Of a stretch of 46,659 nucleotides of DNA, positions 17,016 through 25,149 are shown in pieces. Position 1 is the stretch's first letter. Each line of letters starts with the position of its first letter. The stretch spans positions 1 through 46,659 of the forward strand of contig CAMWTP010000044.1 of NCBI GenBank assembly GCA_947177165.1, in the 5' to 3' direction. The notes under the pieces are model-generated. The model saw only the letters and a list, made by a program, of their open reading frames with translations, searched no databases and had not been told where the DNA came from. The stretch comes from an uncultured Lachnospiraceae bacterium. Its GTDB lineage: Bacteria > Bacillota > Clostridia > Lachnospirales > Lachnospiraceae. The position numbers and the translations under genes were made by a program.

Positions 17016-18218
17016 TCAACTAAGCTCTGTCCGAATTTCGTTGGCGCGGTCTCCCAGATAAAAGCTATCGCCTGGTTTGAGATAACACGGCATCCCCGGA
17101 TTGATCCTCTGTCCGTTAGCCAGAAATGTACCGTAGGAAGATTTGAGGTCTGTCAGCACAAACGCGCCCCTTGATGTATCCCATGATATCTGACAGTGCT
17201 GTCTGCTGACACCTGGTGTCCCCTCCCGGAACGCAATCTGACAGGAAGCTGCATCGCGTCCGAGCACTACCGGACGTCCTTCAACCGTAACCTTCACGCT
17301 ACCATGTGCTGGAGATGCGGGGTAAACCACTGGCTTGTGCTGGAGTGCTCCACCCTGCGCCGCTGACACTGATGCAGGCTGCTGTTTCTTTTTACCTTTC
17401 AGAACTATAACCACAACTGCGACTACAGCTGCACCTGCTATAACCACTACGATCGGAATGACGGAAGACGCTTTCCCAGATGATAACGCTAATTCATATG
17501 CAACATTGTTCTTGACAAGTAGAGGAATTAACTCATTCACATTTACCGCATAATTCATGCCTTGCCCTTCTATCCCTGCCACGTTCACGCCTACCAGGTC
17601 ACCGTTGGTATTAACCAGGGGGCCTCCAGAATTTCCATGATATATCGCAGCATCCATCTGTATTATTCTTCTGCCCGTTCCGTTCTCGGTAATAAATCTG
17701 CTGATTGTACCGTTGGTAACGGTAATATCATCTATACTGAAAGAACTCTTGGAATCCACTGCCTGATCCGCCAGTCCGGGAAAACCTGCCGCATATACCG
17801 GATCCCCAATCTCAAAATCCGTCTGAATTCTTAACGGCTTTCTCTTTGATGTCGGACTGGCAAGGCGGAGAATCGCCAGATCCATTTTATCATCATACCC
17901 GACAACATATGCCTCCTCTATATCATCCGCAGAGAAGGCAACATACAGTGCACTTTCACTTCCTCCGCCTCCGGCAATTAAAAAATTCTCTATCACATGA
18001 TGATTGGTCACAATATATTGGGGATCTTTGCCTGACTCTCCGACAAAAAATCCGGTTCCGGACCATGTGCCGTAGAATTGTCCATCCAACACGATATCTT
18101 CTCCTATATAAACGATACTTTCCAACACTTCCTTGTTAAAGCCTGATGCATATATGGATACCACATTCAACATTGCAAGCATCAAAACCACCAGCATACT
18201 CCCTATCCGTTTCTTCAT
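17016..18218 (-). CDS. Trypsin-like protease with cytoplasmic FHA domain
   Basis: A 400-residue fusion. A signal/anchor helix (about 5-25) is followed by an extracytoplasmic trypsin-fold (S1C, HtrA-like) domain with a complete triad: His74 in VTNHHV, Asp113 in DKMDLAIL, Ser197 in GNSGGP. No PDZ domain follows. A membrane helix at about 252-273 leads to a cytoplasmic FHA domain (about 308-400) with VVLGRD, SRQH and SSYGTFLANG, the full set of phosphothreonine-binding residues. The ATG at 18218 is preferred over a GTG one codon earlier on spacing from GAGG. The protein can link envelope proteolysis to phosphorylation state inside the cell (inference). Confidence 0.92.
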   Translation of the reverse strand: MKKRIGSMLVVLMLAMLNVVSIYASGFNKEVLESIVYIGEDIVLDGQFYGTWSGTGFFVGESGKDPQYIVTNHHVIENFLIAGGGGSESALYVAFSADDIEEAYVVGYDDKMDLAILRLASPTSKRKPLRIQTDFEIGDPVYAAGFPGLADQAVDSKSSFSIDDITVTNGTISRFITENGTGRRIIQMDAAIYHGNSGGPLVNTNGDLVGVNVAGIEGQGMNYAVNVNELIPLLVKNNVAYELALSSGKASSVIPIVVVIAGAAVVAVVVIVLKGKKKQQPASVSAAQGGALQHKPVVYPASPAHGSVKVTVEGRPVVLGRDAASCQIAFREGTPGVSRQHCQISWDTSRGAFVLTDLKSSYGTFLANGQRINPGMPCYLKPGDSFYLGDRANEIRTELS

Positions 18219-18252
18219 CACAAATTCCTCTTTTCTCTCTGTTTCGTATCTT

Positions 18253-19065
18253 CTAATATCTGCATGCTACCACAAGCGCTGTATAGTTATCCTGATGAAC
18301 GCGCCCCTGTGTCTGTATCTCCTGCTCCATGCGGCGGCATGCCTGTTCGGGCGACGGTTCACTCAGGCACGCAAGAAGCGTCTGTTCTGTCAGCACACCG
18401 CCTACCCCGTCAGAGCACAGCAGCAGAACATCGCCCTCCCTGACGCGCCACGGACGGCAGAGTGCGTCTACCTCTTCTAACTCATCACGCCCCAAGAACT
18501 GGCTCAGCCGCGATCCGTCCCCGCCTGTATCCGGCTCAGTTGTATCCAGAATCCCATGCTTTAACAAATCCAGATATGCTTCCTGGCGGCACGTCTGCTC
18601 TCTGTTCAGACGATAAATACCGCTGCCGCGTTTCAGATAAAGAAAACTGTCCCCCACACTTGCAAAATATAATCTTTCCTGAAAAAAAATACATGCGACA
18701 ATCGTTGTTCCGCCACTGCCCCCAAACTTTTGATACACCACATCATTTGCATGATAAATACTGTTTTTCAGCTGAATTCCCATATTTTGCCTTCTGTCCA
18801 TGATGTGGAAATCTTCCGTGAGTACCCCTATTGCAGTTTCGCTGACAAGCTTTCCATCCTGCATACCACCCATTCCATCTGCCATCAGCGCGAGAAGACC
18901 ATAATTTTTTATATCCATCACGTCCATTGCGTTTACAAAGGCAAATGAGTCCTCCTGCCGCTGGCGCGTGCCGATCCCCTGAAGGTTTGCGATCTGGTAA
19001 CTCAGGAGTCGCTGCATGGGCTGTTGTATGCACTGTCCATGTTTTGTCTGTTTAAGTAGCTGCAT
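18253..19065 (-). CDS. PP2C-type Ser/Thr phosphatase 2
   Basis: A 270-residue soluble PP2C phosphatase. Motifs: RQRQEDSFAF near residue 35, LMADGMGGMQDGK near 59, FASVGDSFLYL near 140, LLCSDGVGGVL near 217 and HQDNYTALVVA at the end, so all metal-binding aspartates are present. It overlaps the upstream FHA gene by 14 bases, consistent with translational coupling, and has a GAGAGGAG ribosome binding site inside that gene. It differs strongly from phosphatase 1 of the same operon, so the two probably have different targets or partners rather than being a recent duplication. Confidence 0.92.
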   Translation of the reverse strand: MQLLKQTKHGQCIQQPMQRLLSYQIANLQGIGTRQRQEDSFAFVNAMDVMDIKNYGLLALMADGMGGMQDGKLVSETAIGVLTEDFHIMDRRQNMGIQLKNSIYHANDVVYQKFGGSGGTTIVACIFFQERLYFASVGDSFLYLKRGSGIYRLNREQTCRQEAYLDLLKHGILDTTEPDTGGDGSRLSQFLGRDELEEVDALCRPWRVREGDVLLLCSDGVGGVLTEQTLLACLSEPSPEQACRRMEQEIQTQGRVHQDNYTALVVACRY

Positions 19066-19735
19066 CGCCAGCTCCTCTCTCGTTAAGACCGCCGCTCCAT
19101 GTAAACCGCTGTTCGCACAAAGGAATGAACACTAACTTAGTTGAACTGACTTCGATTAAATCATATGCATTCAGTTTTGCCTGCATATATATAGGCTCAT
19201 TATTTAAATACGTATTGTTGGAGCCGTTTCCCGGAATAATATGAAATCCGTTATTCTTGGGATCATACGCCACCCTGAAATGCGCATCCCGCGTAATACC
19301 GCAATCTCCGCGAACGCAGACGTCCATATTCTCCCCCCTGCCAACCGTATTGATTCTTCCAAAGAGACGGTAATCCCTTCCCCGCTCTTTTCCCTCAATG
19401 CACACAAGCCAGCCGACTACCGGCTCGAAACCATGGTCGTTTTTCATCGCACCGACCGTCTTGTTCTCTGTGTCCACACGCATCTCATACCCTTTGGGCG
19501 GCAGCGTTTTGTTTACCTCATCCATGACGGACCGCTGCCCTCCGTCATACAGGCCGCCTCCAGCAGGCATTGTCACCCCGCCTGTGCCCACCGGCACATC
19601 TCCCGGCATCGTCGTCCCGCCTGCGCCTACCGGCACACTGCCGAAATCAACGGTCTGAAAACCGTTACAGTAAGGACATGACGAATACATATCTGCATCA
19701 TAGATATGCCCTTTTCCACAATCAACTTTAGTCAT
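19052..19735 (-). CDS. FHA domain protein with N-terminal zinc ribbon
   Basis: A 227-residue cytoplasmic protein. The N-terminus holds a probable zinc site, Cys6-x3-His10-x9-Cys20-x2-Cys23 (CGKGHIYD, then SSCPYC). Two glycine-rich 13-residue repeats follow (SVPVGAGGTTMPG and DVPVGTGGVTMPA, residues 33-58), probably a flexible linker with threonines that could be kinase targets. The C-terminal half is an FHA domain (RLFGRINTVGRGENMDVCV, then ITRDAHFRVAYD and GSNNTYLNNEPI). It is the second gene of the operon, 15 bases after the kinase, with an AAGGAGGAG ribosome binding site. It is the likely adaptor that binds phosphorylated kinase, as GarA-type proteins do elsewhere (inference). Confidence 0.9.
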   Translation of the reverse strand: MTKVDCGKGHIYDADMYSSCPYCNGFQTVDFGSVPVGAGGTTMPGDVPVGTGGVTMPAGGGLYDGGQRSVMDEVNKTLPPKGYEMRVDTENKTVGAMKNDHGFEPVVGWLVCIEGKERGRDYRLFGRINTVGRGENMDVCVRGDCGITRDAHFRVAYDPKNNGFHIIPGNGSNNTYLNNEPIYMQAKLNAYDLIEVSSTKLVFIPLCEQRFTWSGGLNERGAGDAAT

Positions 19736-19750
19736 GACTCTCCTCCTTTG

Positions 19751-21751
19751 TTATTGCTCTATTATTTTATTGTCTTCCCAGATACCTTTAAACGTTCTTC
19801 CGTCCGCGATATACACGCCATAACCATTACATTTTCCCGCCTTCCAGCCTCCTGCATAAATTCTTCCATCTGACCAAACATAAATGCCTTCTCCGCTAAT
19901 ATCTCCGTTATCATCAAATCCGCCAAAATAAGCGCTGTCATCCCACACAGAGAGGTTGTGCATATTGTCATACCCCCGCACAGTAAGCTGATTATCTTGT
20001 TTCTCTGCATAGGGAACCAGTATGTCCATATCCAGAAGTCCTGAACAAACAAACCCTTCCAGATATTCAAGATCAAACACCTCAGATGTCTCCTGTCCAT
20101 ACTCGGCACTTTCCACTGTGTCTATCATACTGTCAAACAATTCTGACAGTACAAAATACGCCATATTATTCGGAATAGGGGGGATTATCTCCGGATGTGC
20201 GAACCAATCCTGCACTTTCGCATTTACATATTGTTTGTACCGATTTTCAACACCTTCAAAATACTTCAACTGCCTGTATGATATCGTCACGGCAAAGGAC
20301 CCATCACTTTTTTCCTCGATGTCTGTCACCGTATACTCCGCCTTTGCAAGCGCCTCGTCCAGATAGTCACTGCAGAAAATATCATAATTGTCATAAAGAT
20401 TTTCCGACAACATCGCAGTCAGAATATAAGACCGAAAATTTTCATGCAGTGCGTGTGCCTCATCGGCCGTACCCAGACCAAGATTGGTATAGGTTGTCGG
20501 GTCATCACGGCAGTAAATATCCAAATAAGCGTTTACCACATCTATCTGCCACTGCTTTGAATCTTCGCCCTCATTTCCGCTTCCTGTATCTTCTATGGAG
20601 GCTGTCTTTTGATATGCAGTGTCTTCCATATTCTTCACTCCGCTCTGCGTCTCATTCCATGCTGAACTGTTCCCCCCATCTTTTGCCGTCTTATTGGAGC
20701 CAGATGAGATCATCATCAAAAGCAGTACTACGGCTGCCGCACAACCTGCTGCAACGATCCGTTTTCTTTTTTTCGGCGCCGGGGCAGACTGCTGCGATAC
20801 AGATGTAGAAACCTGCATCTGTGGCACAGGTGTCTGCTCCGCTGCCAGTGTTTCCCCTGTAATTGCTCTCCTGAACTCATCCATTGACTGAAACCGATCC
20901 TCAGCACGCACCTCCAGTCCCTTCAGAATGGCATCTTCTGCTGTCTGTGGAAGCTTGACGCCACGTGTGCTTAGAGGAACCAGATTATCTTCCTCCATCC
21001 GCTCAAGGGATTCTGGCGGCAGATAACCGCTCAGCGCTGCATAAAAACAAGCTGCCACGGAATACACATCCGTATATGGCCCCTGCCTGCCCCTTCTGAC
21101 ATACTGCTCCTTTGGCGTATACCCCGGTTTCAATATGACATCCAGACTCTGGCTCCGTTCTCCCAGGCTGTATCTTGCTGCACCAAAATCAATCAGCTTG
21201 ACTGTGTTATCCCTTGTTATAAAAATATTGTCCGGCGCCACGTCGCGGTGTATGATGCCTTTCTGATGTGCAATGTACAACGCATTCATGACTGGTTCCA
21301 TGATCCTCCATGTCTCTTCCCAGCCCAGACTTCCACCATGCTCTTTCAAATATGTTTTAAAGTCGATTCCTTCAATGTAGTCCATCACAAAATATGCGGT
21401 GCCGTTTTCCTCAAAATAGCCTTGCACATTCACGATATTCAGATTTCCCCGAAACTGCGCGAGCACTTTCGCCTCCTCAAGAAAGGTCTGCATGCCAAAA
21501 CGGAAATTTTCAAGCCTTTCATCCGTGTATGTCCTGACCTCCGGCGCTGCATTCTGCCGCATCACCATACCCTCTGGAAAAAATTCCTTGACAGCTACAT
21601 TTGTCCTTTTTTTGTGATCTTCGGCGAGATAAGTGATACCAAATCCGCCCTGCCCCAACACTTCCTTAATAATGTATCTTCCCGCAAGTATCGTATCCCT
21701 CGCCAATGCTGCAGGATATTTATCCCAAGCTTCTTGTTGATTGTCACTCAT
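19751..21751 (-). CDS. Transmembrane Ser/Thr protein kinase with MORN repeats
   Basis: A 666-residue kinase heading the operon. The Hanks-type catalytic domain (about 24-295) has the G-loop GQGGFGITY, Lys55 in VAVKEF, HRDVAPDN (168-175) and DFG (188-190). The Lys usual two residues after the catalytic Asp is Ala here (HRDVAPDN). One membrane helix at about 332-350 follows a proline/serine/glutamine linker. The external part has no PASTA repeats; it is an unrecognised domain with an acidic composition, ending in MORN-like repeats (GGFDDNGDISGEGIYVW, GGWKAGKCNGYGVYIADG) at about 610-660. It should sense something outside the cell and phosphorylate operon partners. Confidence 0.92.
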   Translation of the reverse strand: MSDNQQEAWDKYPAALARDTILAGRYIIKEVLGQGGFGITYLAEDHKKRTNVAVKEFFPEGMVMRQNAAPEVRTYTDERLENFRFGMQTFLEEAKVLAQFRGNLNIVNVQGYFEENGTAYFVMDYIEGIDFKTYLKEHGGSLGWEETWRIMEPVMNALYIAHQKGIIHRDVAPDNIFITRDNTVKLIDFGAARYSLGERSQSLDVILKPGYTPKEQYVRRGRQGPYTDVYSVAACFYAALSGYLPPESLERMEEDNLVPLSTRGVKLPQTAEDAILKGLEVRAEDRFQSMDEFRRAITGETLAAEQTPVPQMQVSTSVSQQSAPAPKKRKRIVAAGCAAAVVLLLMMISSGSNKTAKDGGNSSAWNETQSGVKNMEDTAYQKTASIEDTGSGNEGEDSKQWQIDVVNAYLDIYCRDDPTTYTNLGLGTADEAHALHENFRSYILTAMLSENLYDNYDIFCSDYLDEALAKAEYTVTDIEEKSDGSFAVTISYRQLKYFEGVENRYKQYVNAKVQDWFAHPEIIPPIPNNMAYFVLSELFDSMIDTVESAEYGQETSEVFDLEYLEGFVCSGLLDMDILVPYAEKQDNQLTVRGYDNMHNLSVWDDSAYFGGFDDNGDISGEGIYVWSDGRIYAGGWKAGKCNGYGVYIADGRTFKGIWEDNKIIEQ

Positions 21752-21889
21752 CTATGCACCTTCTTCTTTCTTATGTGTACTTGCCGAACTCCTCTGAATC
21801 GTGATTCCCACAGGCAACTATATCACTGTCACTCCCAGTTGTCCGAATCCATAATTTCCTTTCCTATGCCGCAATAGTCCCAAGTTGAA

Positions 21890-21944
21890 TATGTATGATT
21901 TTCCGTACATATATTAAGATATTATACTCGGATATTCATACATA
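21890..21944. promoter_or_regulatory. Inverted repeat around the kinase operon -10
   Basis: TATGTATGA (21890-21898) and its exact reverse complement TCATACATA (21936-21944) flank the -10 element of the kinase operon. The right half overlaps the -35 boundary. This is where a repressor, perhaps the divergent HTH protein at 22014, could bind. Confidence 0.4.
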
Positions 21945-21949
21945 GTCAA
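21921..21949 (-). promoter_or_regulatory. Promoter of the kinase/FHA/PP2C operon
   Basis: On the minus strand TTGACT (21944-21949) and TATAAT (21921-21926) are 17 bases apart. The leader to the kinase ATG at 21751 would be about 160 bases. Confidence 0.75.
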
Positions 21950-22013
21950 GTCAATTTTATAACCATACAATTATGCTCAAATAATTATAGGTTTTCCAAA
22001 GGAGGTTTTAACA

Positions 22014-22217
22014 TTGATTAGCTATGAACCACTATTTAAGACAATGAAAGATCGAAAGATCAGTTCCTACAGACTTGAAAAATTAGGTTTTTCACGAGCC
22101 ACTTACTATTCCATACGAAAAGGCAATAGTATTTCTACCAATACGATTAACCAGTTATGCAAATTATTGCATTGTAATGTATCAGATATTATTCAATTTA
22201 TAGATGAGGACGAATAA
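22014..22217 (+). CDS. Small Cro/CI-type HTH protein, TTG start
   Basis: A 67-residue single HTH domain (MKDRKISSYRLEKLGFSRAT, then YYSIRKGNSISTNTINQLCKLLHCNVSDII), typical of small YozG-like Cro/CI regulators. No in-frame ATG is available near the front; the TTG at 22014 sits eight bases after an AAAGGAGG ribosome binding site and is the start. It is divergent from the kinase operon, whose promoter lies in the shared region. Control of that operon is a reasonable guess from position only. Confidence 0.82.
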   Translation: MISYEPLFKTMKDRKISSYRLEKLGFSRATYYSIRKGNSISTNTINQLCKLLHCNVSDIIQFIDEDE

Positions 22218-22288
22218 TATTTTTTATTTTACCAGGAAATTTGTCGGGCACAGACTATTGCTGCCATTGAGAGCAGGCAGGATCAGCG

Positions 22289-23101
22289 CTAAAAGCCTTT
22301 CCTGCGCAGGTCATTGACAATACTGACATAAAAATCTGTAATATCGCTGATTCCTTCGCCCTGCCTGCGGGTAAATCTTCTCCTGCGCAGATCCACTTCA
22401 TCACAGTGGGATATGCCCCTGCCTGAGCTGCTGGTGACGACACCGCGGAAGTTTGTCCACATGGCAGCTCTCGGCGCGAGCAGCCCATCGTTGGGGCCTT
22501 CGAAAAAACGTACCACTGTGGCCGGTACGACCATAAGCATATCACTCCAGACATGTTTCATGACAAACGCATAGCTCTGGTAATACACTTCCGGCGCATC
22601 TGGATTATTGCGGTTAAATTCTTCTGCCTGCGCTGTCGTAAAGAGTTTGAACACTTCGTATGCATTGGGATTTTTGTCTCCGCAGACTCTGAGCCAGATA
22701 TCCCAGCAGCCCGCCACCAATTTTACCAGCAGCTCTGGAAATTGCAGCAGTTTATCCACGGTCAGGGAGCCGTGATGGGGCGTGCTGATCGTTGTGAGAG
22801 AGGCGATATACCTGGACATTTTCAGTGTGGAGACTGCATATCTTATGTCGAGACCGCCTTTGGAATGCGCTATCACGTTAAGTTTTTGCGCTCCTGTCTG
22901 CTCTAAAATCTCTTTTATTCTGTCGGCTAAAAATGCGCCGTTTGACGCGACAGTTCCGTTGCTGTCCTGATTTCCATAATATATTTCACAGCCGTTCTCT
23001 GCTAATTTTGCTGGAATTCTTCCCCAGTAGTTCAGGTATCTGCTGTCCCGAAATCCCATGCCGTGAACCAGCAGTACCGGGTATTTTAGCTTCTCGCTCA
23101 T
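22289..23101 (-). CDS. Alpha/beta-hydrolase lipase/esterase
   Basis: A 270-residue protein of the alpha/beta-hydrolase fold, similar to triacylglycerol lipases of the EstA/LipA type. Visible features are the oxyanion-hole segment VLLVHGMGFRDSRYLNYW at the N-terminus, the nucleophile elbow AHSKGG near residue 100, GPNDGLL with the probable acid Asp near 207, and a late GISHCDEVD that offers the catalytic His. No signal peptide is seen, so it acts inside the cell. It lies 42 bases after the MATE gene on the same strand. A deleted copy of its 3' half lies at 13549-13777. Confidence 0.87.
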   Translation of the reverse strand: MSEKLKYPVLLVHGMGFRDSRYLNYWGRIPAKLAENGCEIYYGNQDSNGTVASNGAFLADRIKEILEQTGAQKLNVIAHSKGGLDIRYAVSTLKMSRYIASLTTISTPHHGSLTVDKLLQFPELLVKLVAGCWDIWLRVCGDKNPNAYEVFKLFTTAQAEEFNRNNPDAPEVYYQSYAFVMKHVWSDMLMVVPATVVRFFEGPNDGLLAPRAAMWTNFRGVVTSSSGRGISHCDEVDLRRRRFTRRQGEGISDITDFYVSIVNDLRRKGF

Positions 23102-23143
23102 GTATGTTTCCCCTGCCCTTGAAAATTATAATTTTTTCTTAAC

Positions 23144-24478
23144 TCAATAGTGATACTTCTTCCGTTTCAATATAAGGAATAGCACGGTCAGCACAACTGC
23201 CATCAGCTCCGCGACAACGATAGAAATCCAGACGCCGTCGATACCCCATATCAGCGGCAGAATCAGGATGGCTGCCAATTGAAATACCAGCGTCCGCAAA
23301 AAGGAAATCAAGGCGGATGTCAGACCATCGTTGAGCGCGGTAAAAAATCCGGAGCCGAATATCGCAAATCCCATAAAGAAAAACGACAGGGCAAAAATCC
23401 GGAATCCCGATACTGTCAGCTCCATCAGCGCTGCGTCATAGCCGACAAAAATCTGTGCCAGCGGTGCTGCAAGCAGTTCCGCCGCCGCTACCATACATAC
23501 AGCAAATATGCCTATAATCGCAAGACTCTGCCGAAGCAGTCCTTTCAGCTCAGTATGGTTCTTCGCTCCGTCATGATAACCGATGACCGGAGCCGTACCA
23601 ATCGTATAACCGTTGAATGCCGCTGAAAAAATCATGCTGACGTACATCATCACGCCATATGCAGCAACACCGTTTTCTCCTGCATATTTCAGGAGCTGTA
23701 AATTGTAAAGCATGCTGATAAAGCTCATGGAGACACTGCTCATAAATTCCGACGAACCGTTCGTGCAGGCTTTCAGAATTGCCTTTCCGTCGAAATTCGT
23801 CACTCCAATCCGCAGTATACTGCTGTTTTTCCGCCCGAAGTAAAACAGCGGAATCATGCCGCCCACCACCTGACTCATCGCTGTGGCGACAGCCGCCCCT
23901 GCAAGCTTGTGTTCCTGCGGCAGGAGGATCACGAGCACTGCGTCGAGCACCATATTCGTGATGCCCGAAAAGACTGTTACCACAAAACCAATCTGTGGTT
24001 TCTCGGCTGTCACAAAGAAACTCTGAAAGATAAACTGCAGTATGTAAAACGGCAGCGCCAAAAGAATGATACGCGCGTACAAAACGCAGTTTTCAAGCAG
24101 CTCCCCTTCTGCGCCGAGCAAAACGGAAATCGGACGGATGAAAACAATTCCAAGAATTGCAAAAACCACGCCCAGCGCTGCGGCAAAATAGATAAAGAGC
24201 GAAAAGTACCGGTTCGCCTTTTCATACTCGCCCTCACCGAAAGTTTTTGCGACAACAGCAGAACCGCCGGAACCGAACATATAGCCAACCGTGCCGACGA
24301 TGATCAGAAACGGGAAAATGAGATTGACAGCCGCAAAAGGCGTTTTCCCCGCAAAATTTGAGACAAAGAAGCCGTCTACCACGCCATAGATTGATGTGAA
24401 AATCATCATCGCAATCGATGGCAGCGTAAACCGCATAAGTCTTCCATAAGTAAAGTGATCCGAAAGTTGTATTTTCAT
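23144..24478 (-). CDS. MATE-family efflux transporter
   Basis: A 444-residue protein with 12 predicted membrane helices and the MATE layout of two similar halves (FTLPSIAMMIFTSIYGVVDG in the first, NGSSEFMSSVSMSFISMLYN starting the second). MATE proteins export drugs or metabolites using Na+ or H+ gradients; the substrate cannot be told. Length is normal. It follows the MarR regulator by 19 bases on the same strand, so the pair is probably a regulated efflux operon. AGAGGAAAGAG precedes the ATG. Confidence 0.93.
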   Translation of the reverse strand: MKIQLSDHFTYGRLMRFTLPSIAMMIFTSIYGVVDGFFVSNFAGKTPFAAVNLIFPFLIIVGTVGYMFGSGGSAVVAKTFGEGEYEKANRYFSLFIYFAAALGVVFAILGIVFIRPISVLLGAEGELLENCVLYARIILLALPFYILQFIFQSFFVTAEKPQIGFVVTVFSGITNMVLDAVLVILLPQEHKLAGAAVATAMSQVVGGMIPLFYFGRKNSSILRIGVTNFDGKAILKACTNGSSEFMSSVSMSFISMLYNLQLLKYAGENGVAAYGVMMYVSMIFSAAFNGYTIGTAPVIGYHDGAKNHTELKGLLRQSLAIIGIFAVCMVAAAELLAAPLAQIFVGYDAALMELTVSGFRIFALSFFFMGFAIFGSGFFTALNDGLTSALISFLRTLVFQLAAILILPLIWGIDGVWISIVVAELMAVVLTVLFLILKRKKYHY

Positions 24479-24497
24479 AATCTCTTTCCTCTTTATT

Positions 24498-24938
24498 TTA
24501 CTGCATCCGCTCTAACTGGCTTCGGAACAGCTCGTTATACTTTTCCATGAAACGGATGTAGCTGTCAATTTCCTCCTCTGACCAGGATGCAAATATTTCA
24601 ATTTCTGCCGCATATAACCGGGCAACATTTTTTTCCACATAATCTTTTCCCTTGTCAGTCAGGTACACTCTTTTTCCTCTGCCGGTCTCCTGCTCCAGAT
24701 AAAGGATCTCATCGCTCTCCAGTTTCCGGATGGCAGAGTTGACAGTCTGTTTGCTGATGCCGGACTGCTTGTATATGTCGCTGAGCAGGCAGGTGCCGCC
24801 GTTGTCATAGACGGTATACAGCGCACGCATCGCGCTGTCTGATATGCCAAGTCTGAGCGAAGCCTGGTGATACAGCGCTTCCATCTCAGCGCCAAGATAG
24901 TTGATGCGGTGAAGCTTTTCAGATGTTCTCTTTTTCAT
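24498..24938 (-). CDS. MarR-family transcriptional regulator
   Basis: A 146-residue winged-helix protein. The core (SDSAMRALYTVYDNGGTCLL, then YKQSGISKQTVNSAIRKLES and ILYLEQETGRGKRVYLTDKG) shows the HTH and basic wing of MarR. I chose the ATG at 24938, nine codons into the longest frame, because AAAGGAGG lies just before it. It is first in an operon with the MATE exporter and probably represses it until a ligand binds. A consensus promoter (24973-25001) precedes it, with the palindrome ACTATAGT over the -10. Confidence 0.92.
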   Translation of the reverse strand: MKKRTSEKLHRINYLGAEMEALYHQASLRLGISDSAMRALYTVYDNGGTCLLSDIYKQSGISKQTVNSAIRKLESDEILYLEQETGRGKRVYLTDKGKDYVEKNVARLYAAEIEIFASWSEEEIDSYIRFMEKYNELFRSQLERMQ

Positions 24939-24972
24939 TTTTGCCTCCTTTAAGTACGAAATCATACCAGAT

Positions 24973-25001
24973 ACTATAGTCCGAATTCATACCTTTGTCA
25001 A
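24973..25001 (-). promoter_or_regulatory. Promoter of the marR-MATE operon
   Basis: On the minus strand TTGACA (24996-25001) and TATAGT (24973-24978) are 17 bases apart. ACTATAGT over the -10 is a palindrome, and CATACC occurs twice around it (24963-24968, 24988-24993), as possible MarR sites. Confidence 0.75.
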
Positions 25002-25149
25002 TAGGTTTTTACAAAAAATCTGTCTATGTCCGCCTACGTAATTGGAGTACTGTGGAAAATTATGACAACAACCAGAACCATGCCGCACTGGAAACTTTGT
25101 CAATCATATGTTATACTGATTCCAGACAAAACTTGCGAGGAGAAAACAT

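Noticed and set aside
22255..22554. 99-codon minus-strand frame over the lipase 3' end
   Set aside because: Out-of-frame shadow of the lipase gene; the same shadow appears over the lipase fragment at 13471-13668.
25090..25149. Possible agrD-like peptide gene before the LytTR regulator
   Set aside because: No short open frame with a cysteine-containing peptide and ribosome binding site is present.
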